Source: an uncultured Eubacteriales bacterium (GTDB taxonomy: Bacteria > Bacillota > Clostridia > Oscillospirales > Acutalibacteraceae). From it: a stretch of DNA of 64,000 nt. Made by a program: the position numbers and the translations under genes. This document shows positions 59,032 to 64,000 of this stretch, piece after piece. Each line of letters begins with the position of its first letter. Position 1 is the stretch's first letter. The notes under the pieces were generated by a model, which worked only from the letters and a program-made list of their open reading frames with translations, was not told the DNA's origin and searched no databases. The stretch is from the NCBI GenBank assembly GCA_934457415.1, contig CAKSHM010000001.1, positions 62,001-126,000 of the forward strand, read 5' to 3'.

Positions 59032-60536
59032 TGCCGCTTGATTATATTTATCCGGAATTTGAAGTTATAAGAAATTCCGACAAATGCACAAACTGCAGAA
59101 TTTGCGAAAAGCAGTGTTATAACGGCGTTCATTCATTTAATGAGAAAAAAGGCGTTATGGTAAGCGACGATTCAAAATGCGTCGACTGTCAGCGCTGTGT
59201 TTCGTTCTGCCCTGCACATGCGCTTAAAATCAGGAAAACCGACTGTGCTTTAAGAGAAAATGCAAACTGGCAGTCGGATACCGTAAAAGAAATTTACAAA
59301 CAGGCTTCAACCGGAGGAGTTTTGCTTTCATCAATGGGAAGCCCTGTAAAAATGCCTGTTTATTTCGATAAAATTCTTATAAATGCGTCTCAGGTTACAA
59401 ATCCGCCCATCGACCCGTTAAGAGAACCTATGGAAACAAAAGTATTTTTAGGCAAAAAGCCTGCCGAGATAAGAAGAGACGAAAACGGCAATATAATAAC
59501 CGATATTCCGCCTCAGCTCGAGCTTTCCGTTCCCATTATGTTTTCCGCTATGAGCTACGGGTCAATAAGCTACAATGCCCATGAAAGCTTGGCAAGAGCA
59601 GCAAAGGAGCTTGGAATTTATTATAACACCGGTGAGGGCGGACTTCACGAGGACTTTTATGTTTACGGAGAAAATACAGTCGTTCAGGTGGCATCGGGAA
59701 GATTCGGAGTTTATGAAAAATACCTTAATGCGGGCGCCGCAATTGAAATCAAAATGGGACAGGGAGCAAAGCCTGGAATAGGCGGCCATCTGCCGGGGAC
59801 TAAAATAGTAGGCGATGTTTCAAAAACAAGAATGATACCCGAGGGCTCGGACGCAATTTCACCCGCACCTCATCATGATATTTATTCAATTGAGGATTTA
59901 AGACAGCTTGTTTTTTCAATAAAGGAAGCAACAGGCTATAAGAAGCCGATAATTGTTAAGGTTGCGGCTGTACATAATATTGCGGCTATTGCGAGCGGAA
60001 TAGCAAGGAGCGGAGCCGATATTATTGCCATTGACGGATTCAGGGGCGGAACCGGCGCCGCACCGACAAGAATAAGAGACAATGTCGGAATACCTGTTGA
60101 GCTTGCTCTTGCGGCGGTTGATACAAGGCTGAGAGACGAGGGAATAAGAAATAATGTTTCATTGATTGCAGGCGGCAGCATAAGGTCGGCTTCGGACGTT
60201 ATAAAAGCCGTAGCCTTAGGCGCGGACGCATGCTATATTGCGACAGCGGCGCTTTTGGCTCTCGGATGTCACCTTTGCAGGTGCTGTCAGCAGGGTAAGT
60301 GTAACTGGGGAATAGCTACCCAGATTCCCGAGCTTGTAAACAGGCTTGATCCCGATGAGGGAAGCAGGAGGCTTGTGAATTTAGTCCGTGCTTGGCAGCA
60401 TGAGATAAAAGAGATTATGGGCGGAATGGGAATAAATTCCATAGAGGCGCTGAAAGGCAACAGACTTATGCTTCGCGGGATAGGTCTGAACGCTAAAGAA
60501 CTTGAAATCTTAGGAATTTCCCATGCGGGAGAATAG
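59031..60536 (+). CDS. Glutamate synthase, FMN/ferredoxin (domain 2) subunit
   Basis: This 501-residue subunit reduces 2-iminoglutarate to glutamate. Residues about 15-60 are a ferredoxin-like segment with two cysteine clusters (CTNCRICEKQCYN, CVDCQRCVSFCPAHAL). The FMN barrel follows, with MGQGAKPGIGGHLPG near 240, VKVAAVHNIAAIASG, GFRGGTGAAPTRI and ADACYIATAALLALG; the CHLCRCCQQGKCNWGIATQ cysteines bind a 3Fe-4S or 4Fe-4S cluster. The extra ferredoxin domain suggests electrons come from ferredoxin or a partner rather than a fused NADPH subunit. Confidence 0.93.
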   Translation: MPLDYIYPEFEVIRNSDKCTNCRICEKQCYNGVHSFNEKKGVMVSDDSKCVDCQRCVSFCPAHALKIRKTDCALRENANWQSDTVKEIYKQASTGGVLLSSMGSPVKMPVYFDKILINASQVTNPPIDPLREPMETKVFLGKKPAEIRRDENGNIITDIPPQLELSVPIMFSAMSYGSISYNAHESLARAAKELGIYYNTGEGGLHEDFYVYGENTVVQVASGRFGVYEKYLNAGAAIEIKMGQGAKPGIGGHLPGTKIVGDVSKTRMIPEGSDAISPAPHHDIYSIEDLRQLVFSIKEATGYKKPIIVKVAAVHNIAAIASGIARSGADIIAIDGFRGGTGAAPTRIRDNVGIPVELALAAVDTRLRDEGIRNNVSLIAGGSIRSASDVIKAVALGADACYIATAALLALGCHLCRCCQQGKCNWGIATQIPELVNRLDPDEGSRRLVNLVRAWQHEIKEIMGGMGINSIEALKGNRLMLRGIGLNAKELEILGISHAGE

Positions 60537-60548
60537 AGGTGTGAAATT

Positions 60549-61268
60549 ATGATTATAAACGCAGAAAAAAACGGTTTTAAAGAGCTGAATAATCTTATAA
60601 GGAATTCTTCAAAATCCTGCGAAATAGTCAACTGTCTCGGACAAAGGTTTATAGGAACGGGAATGAGCGATGTTTCGATTTCGATTGAGGGAATACCCGG
60701 AAATGCGCTCGGCGCTTACCTTACCGGTGCGGAGATTACCGTTAAAGGAAACGCTCAGGACGCTGTCGGAGATACTATGAACGACGGGAAAATCATAATT
60801 CACGGAAATGTCGGCGATGCGGCGGGATATGCCATGCGCGGCGGTTCAATTTATATTAAGGGAAACGCCGGCTACAGAGCGGGAATTCACATGAAAGCTT
60901 ATAAGGATAAGAAACCGCTTATTGTTATAGGCGGCAGAGCAGGAAGTTTTTTAGGCGAATATCAGGCAGGCGGTCTGATAATAGTGTTAGGACTTAATTC
61001 CGATAATAAGCCGATTGTCGGCAATTTTCCATGTACCGGAATGCACGGCGGCAAAATGGTTTTAAGAGGAAAAGCCGATAATATAGAATTTCCGAAATCG
61101 GTTTCGGTCAAAAAGGCGGACGCGGAGGATTTGGCGGAAATCAGCCCCTTTGTGGAAAAATACTGTGCTTATTTCGGCTTTGACTTTGAAAAAATCATAA
61201 AGGAAAAATTTACTGTAATAACCCCCGATACCAATAACCCTTATAAACAGCTTTATGTTGCGAATTAA
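60549..61268 (+). CDS. Glutamate synthase, GXGXG (domain 3) subunit
   Basis: This 239-residue protein is the structural beta-helix domain of glutamate synthase. It has repeated G-x-x-x-G turns such as NALGAYLTGAEITVKGNA, GDTMNDGKIIIHGNVGD, GYAMRGGSIYIKGNAGY and GSFLGEYQAGGLIIVLGL. In large GltB it lies C-terminal and supports the ammonia channel; here it is separate, as in the archaeal/clostridial split form. It is 12 bp after domain 2 and ends the operon before a strong terminator. Confidence 0.9.
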   Translation: MIINAEKNGFKELNNLIRNSSKSCEIVNCLGQRFIGTGMSDVSISIEGIPGNALGAYLTGAEITVKGNAQDAVGDTMNDGKIIIHGNVGDAAGYAMRGGSIYIKGNAGYRAGIHMKAYKDKKPLIVIGGRAGSFLGEYQAGGLIIVLGLNSDNKPIVGNFPCTGMHGGKMVLRGKADNIEFPKSVSVKKADAEDLAEISPFVEKYCAYFGFDFEKIIKEKFTVITPDTNNPYKQLYVAN

Positions 61269-61298
61269 ACCTTTGACTTTATTTAGATTATTATATAT

Positions 61299-61338
61299 AA
61301 TAAAAGCAGTAGATTTGCTACTGCTTTTATTTTTTTTA
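61299..61338 (+). terminator. Terminator after glutamate synthase operon
   Basis: A 14-bp stem (61299-61312 with 61318-61331), 5-nt loop, followed by TTTTTTT. The next gene's Shine-Dalgarno lies immediately after. Confidence 0.85.
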
Positions 61339-61350
61339 AAGGAGATTTTT

Positions 61351-62058
61351 ATGCTTAGTATAAGGGAACTCAATAAAAGCTACGGCGATAAAAAAGTCGT
61401 AAATAATCTTTCGCTCGAGATAAATTCGGGTGAGATTTACGGATTTATAGGCCATAACGGCGCGGGAAAAACCACCACAATAAAATCCGTATGCGGAATT
61501 TTAAAATTTGACAGCGGAGAAATCACCGTTGACGGCGTTTCGGTTACGGAAAATCCGCTCGAATGCAAGAAGAAAATAGCTTACATTCCCGATAATCCCG
61601 ACCTTTACGATTACATGACGGGTATGAAATATCTTAATTTCATTGCCGATATTTTCGCAGTTCCTACAGATTTGAGAAAAGAAAGAATAGAAAAGTATTC
61701 AAAGGTTTTTGAAATAGAAAAGGACCTTTCGTCTCCTATATCTTCATATTCTCACGGAATGAAGCAGAAGCTTGCCGTAATTTCGGCATGGATTCACGAG
61801 CCGAAGCTTATCGTTATGGATGAGCCGTTTGTCGGTCTTGACCCTAAGGCTTCCCATGAGCTTAAATGTATGATGCGCGAGTTTTGTGACAGAGGAGGAG
61901 CAATTTTCTTTTCAACCCATGTTTTGGAGGTCGCCGAAAAGCTTTGCGATAAGGTAGCCATTATTAAAAACGGTGTTCTTATAAAATCGGGCACTATGGA
62001 AGAGGTCAAGGGCGACGAAAGCCTTGAAAGCGTTTTCTTGGAGCTGGAGGAAAAATAA
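61351..62058 (+). CDS. ABC transporter ATP-binding protein
   Basis: This 235-residue ATPase has Walker A GHNGAGKTTT near 37, signature YSHGMKQKLAV near 130, Walker B LIVMDEPFVGLDP near 150 and the H-loop FSTHVLEVAEKL. It is of the short Ccm/Ecs/drug-exporter type. ATG 61351 has AAAGGAG 8 bases upstream; the frame extends upstream through the terminator, which is not plausible. The permease starts directly at its stop. Confidence 0.94.
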   Translation: MLSIRELNKSYGDKKVVNNLSLEINSGEIYGFIGHNGAGKTTTIKSVCGILKFDSGEITVDGVSVTENPLECKKKIAYIPDNPDLYDYMTGMKYLNFIADIFAVPTDLRKERIEKYSKVFEIEKDLSSPISSYSHGMKQKLAVISAWIHEPKLIVMDEPFVGLDPKASHELKCMMREFCDRGGAIFFSTHVLEVAEKLCDKVAIIKNGVLIKSGTMEEVKGDESLESVFLELEEK

Positions 62059-63660
62059 ATGGTTAAAATTCTTCTTAAAAAACAGCTGTATGAAATAAAT
62101 CAGAGCTTTTTTTATAACCGCAAAAAGGGAACCGCAAGGTCTAAGACTTCAAGCGTAATTTTTATAGTTTTCTTTGTTTTGCTTATGCTTGTTGTTTTGG
62201 GAGGCATTTTCGGCGGTCTCTCGGTTGCGCTCGGCAAGCCTCTTATCAGCGCGGATTTGGGCTGGATGTATTATTGTATTATGACAGGCGTTGCAATAAT
62301 GCTCGGCGTTTTCGGAAGCGTTTTCAATACTTATTCGAGCCTTTATAATGCTAAGGACAACGATCTGCTTTTATCTATGCCTATTCCTGTTAAGGATATT
62401 ATAATCTCAAGACTTTTGGGCGTTTATCTTATGGGGCTTATGTATTCGGGAATTGTAATTATCCCGTCCGCAATAGTCTATCTTTTTTTAAAGGGACTTT
62501 CATTCAAAGCGTTTTTAGGAAGCCTTATGCTTGTTATAAATATTTCGGTTTTCGTTTTTGTGCTTTCCTGCGCTTTAGGACTTTTAGTTGCAAAAATTAC
62601 GCTTAAGCTTAAAAACAAAAGCTTTATAACGGTTCTTTCGTCGCTTGTATTTATAGGAGTATATTATTTCTGCTATTTTAAAGCAAGCTCAGTTATTACT
62701 TCAATTATTAAGAATGCTGCCGAAATAGGAGGTAAGCTTAAAGCGAATTATTATCCTGTATATTTTACAGGTAAATCGGGCGAGGGTGATATTGTTCCGT
62801 TGCTCTGCGTTACCGGCGTTGTTGCGGTTTTGTTCTATTTAACTTATCTGCTCGTTTCAAAAAGCTTTCTGAAAATTGCGATTTCTTCTGCGTCGGCAAG
62901 AGGAAAGATAAAAAAAGAAAAAGTTTCGCAGCTTCGTCCTGTTAAATCGGCTCTTCTCGCAAGAGAATTCAGGCACTATACTTCAAGCGCGCCTTATATG
63001 CTTAACTGCGGACTCGGAAGTCTGCTTATTGTAATGGCATGCGCCGCTATCCTTATAAAAGCAAAGACGGTAAGATCCTTTGCCGGGCTTATGGGAAATT
63101 TCGGCGGCAAGGAAATTGTTTATTTCGTAATTGCCGCAATGCTCTGCTTTATATCTTTTACAAACGATATTACGGCTCCTTCGGTTTCCCTTGAAGGAAA
63201 AAGCTTTTGGATTATCCGCAGTCTTCCTGTAAAAACAATAGATATTTTAAAAGCTAAGCTTGAGCTTCATATAATCCTTACAAGCGTTCCGCTTCTAATT
63301 TGCAGCATAATAATTTCAGCAGTAATAAATATGCCGGTGCTTTATTCGGTTTTAACCGTAGTTTTGACTCAGGTAACAGTACTGCTTTCGGCTTTGTTCG
63401 GACTTTATATGAATGTTTTAAAGCCTAATCTTAATTGGGCAAATGAAACAGCGGTTGTAAAGCAGAGCCTTTGCGTGTTTTTTAATCTTGTCGGCGGCTG
63501 GTGCTATACCCTCGTCACCTTCGGCGTATATTGGTTTTTCAGAAAAGCTGTAAATGCCGGAATTTATATGCTTGTTTTGACTTTGATTTCTTCCGCCCTT
63601 TGCGTTTTGCTTTATAAGCTGCTTAAAACAAACGGCGTTAAACGGATAGAAAGTTTATGA
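62059..63660 (+). CDS. ABC-type permease protein
   Basis: This 533-residue membrane protein has about twelve hydrophobic segments (first near 36-58) and soluble loops, for example SFNTYSSLYNAKDNDLLLSM-like sequence near 95 (NTYSSLYNAKDNDLLL), typical of large two-fold ABC exporter permeases with lysine-rich cytoplasmic N-termini. Substrate unknown. It is coupled to the ATPase (adjacent stop/start) and its stop overlaps the next start by 4 bases (ATGA), so the phosphopantetheinyl transferase is in the same operon. Confidence 0.85.
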   Translation: MVKILLKKQLYEINQSFFYNRKKGTARSKTSSVIFIVFFVLLMLVVLGGIFGGLSVALGKPLISADLGWMYYCIMTGVAIMLGVFGSVFNTYSSLYNAKDNDLLLSMPIPVKDIIISRLLGVYLMGLMYSGIVIIPSAIVYLFLKGLSFKAFLGSLMLVINISVFVFVLSCALGLLVAKITLKLKNKSFITVLSSLVFIGVYYFCYFKASSVITSIIKNAAEIGGKLKANYYPVYFTGKSGEGDIVPLLCVTGVVAVLFYLTYLLVSKSFLKIAISSASARGKIKKEKVSQLRPVKSALLAREFRHYTSSAPYMLNCGLGSLLIVMACAAILIKAKTVRSFAGLMGNFGGKEIVYFVIAAMLCFISFTNDITAPSVSLEGKSFWIIRSLPVKTIDILKAKLELHIILTSVPLLICSIIISAVINMPVLYSVLTVVLTQVTVLLSALFGLYMNVLKPNLNWANETAVVKQSLCVFFNLVGGWCYTLVTFGVYWFFRKAVNAGIYMLVLTLISSALCVLLYKLLKTNGVKRIESL

Positions 63661-64000
63661 TTTTAATCGCTTATAAAAGCTGTCTCGATAATAGTGACTC
63701 AAGGCATGAAACAGGGGTTTATTTAAGAAACCGCCTTTTAAAAGCGGCTTTCGGCAGGGATGTTCGGGAAAAAGTTTATATAGGAAAAAATTCAAGACCG
63801 TGTATTGATATTGAAAATGCCGATATTTCCGTTTCCCATTCAAAAAAGGCTGCCGCGGCGGCAGTAAGCTTTAAAGGAAACCTTGTTTCGGAGCATTTGC
63901 CTGAAAATGCCGTTATTATAAACGCAGATATTGACCGTATCGGAATAGATATTCAATTTATAGAAAAAAAGAGATTTTTTTTAAAAAAAAGAATTGTCGG
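63657..64000 (+). CDS. 4'-phosphopantetheinyl transferase, Sfp-type, 3'-partial
   Basis: The first 114 codons of a gene that runs off the window. The protein begins MILIAYKSCLDNSD and contains ADISVSHSKKAAAAAVS, matching the conserved SHS region, and RIGIDIQFIEKK, matching the G-[VI]-D-[IV]-E magnesium/CoA motif with Gln in the Glu position. Such enzymes prime carrier proteins of fatty acid, polyketide or peptide synthases. The ATG overlaps the permease stop (ATGA). Confidence 0.8.
   Translation, partial: MILIAYKSCLDNSDSRHETGVYLRNRLLKAAFGRDVREKVYIGKNSRPCIDIENADISVSHSKKAAAAAVSFKGNLVSEHLPENAVIINADIDRIGIDIQFIEKKRFFLKKRIV

Noticed and set aside
1..64000. CRISPR array, prophage or insertion sequence
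   Set aside because: No regular spaced repeats, cas genes, integrase, transposase or phage structural genes were seen on either strand.

Overview
The window looks like a chromosomal segment of an anaerobic, probably spore-forming, gut-type Clostridia (Oscillospiraceae/Ruminococcaceae-like). Pointers are the NrdDG anaerobic ribonucleotide reductase, DapL, type III glutamine synthetase, a split three-gene glutamate synthase, a hidden spoVM gene, cohesin/dockerin surface proteins, and Gram-positive style promoters and strong Shine-Dalgarno sites. No transposase, prophage, integrase or CRISPR array was seen. Both ends cut genes: nadE on the left and a phosphopantetheinyl transferase on the right.

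Layout. 1-14.1 kb is mostly housekeeping: nadE (5' partial), DegV, hemolysin III-like protein, DUF2156+GNAT protein, nrdD-nrdG-dut, a divergent AraC regulator/GH13 pair, an OGG-type glycosylase, a DUF6062-like protein, small membrane proteins, and two tiny minus-strand genes including spoVM. 14.4-30.6 kb is a block of secreted and surface proteins: a GLUG-like anchored protein, a helical anchored protein, a solute-binding lipoprotein, an anchored cohesin-like protein, a LamG-like protein, a 1893-residue pectate-lyase-like dockerin protein, then a 967-residue secreted protein followed by an unlisted 46-residue peptide gene. 30.8-42.4 kb is a sugar operon: LplB/YtcP-type permeases, YesN/YesM-type two-component system, xylA, xylB, an MDR dehydrogenase and a GH2 enzyme. 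42.8-49.9 kb (minus) holds an anchored cohesin protein, an LRR-dockerin protein, two paralogous small secreted proteins with a membrane partner, and a GHKL/LytTR two-component system. 50.3-61.3 kb is nitrogen and aspartate-family metabolism: tRNA-Leu(UAG), dapL, asnB behind an Asn T-box, an Amt-PII fusion, glnA type III and the three-gene glutamate synthase, with ANTAR-like attenuator leaders on both sides of a divergent promoter region. An ABC exporter pair and the partial Sfp-type transferase end the window.

How it fits together. The most interesting signal is a tandem direct repeat with an exact 20-bp period. Its last copy lies exactly 38 nt upstream of the -10 hexamer at four separate promoters (about 14.3, 27.5, 30.7 and 46.1 kb). 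Three of these lack a recognisable -35. The element ties the surface/pectate-lyase operon, the 967-residue protein plus peptide, the ABC/YesMN/xylose/GH2 operon and the LRR-dockerin/cohesin operon into one probable regulon. The solute-binding protein sits in the first operon while its likely permeases sit in the third. I infer a co-regulated cell-surface glycan capture, degradation and import system. Four of its proteins also share a roughly 65-residue helical module I do not recognise.
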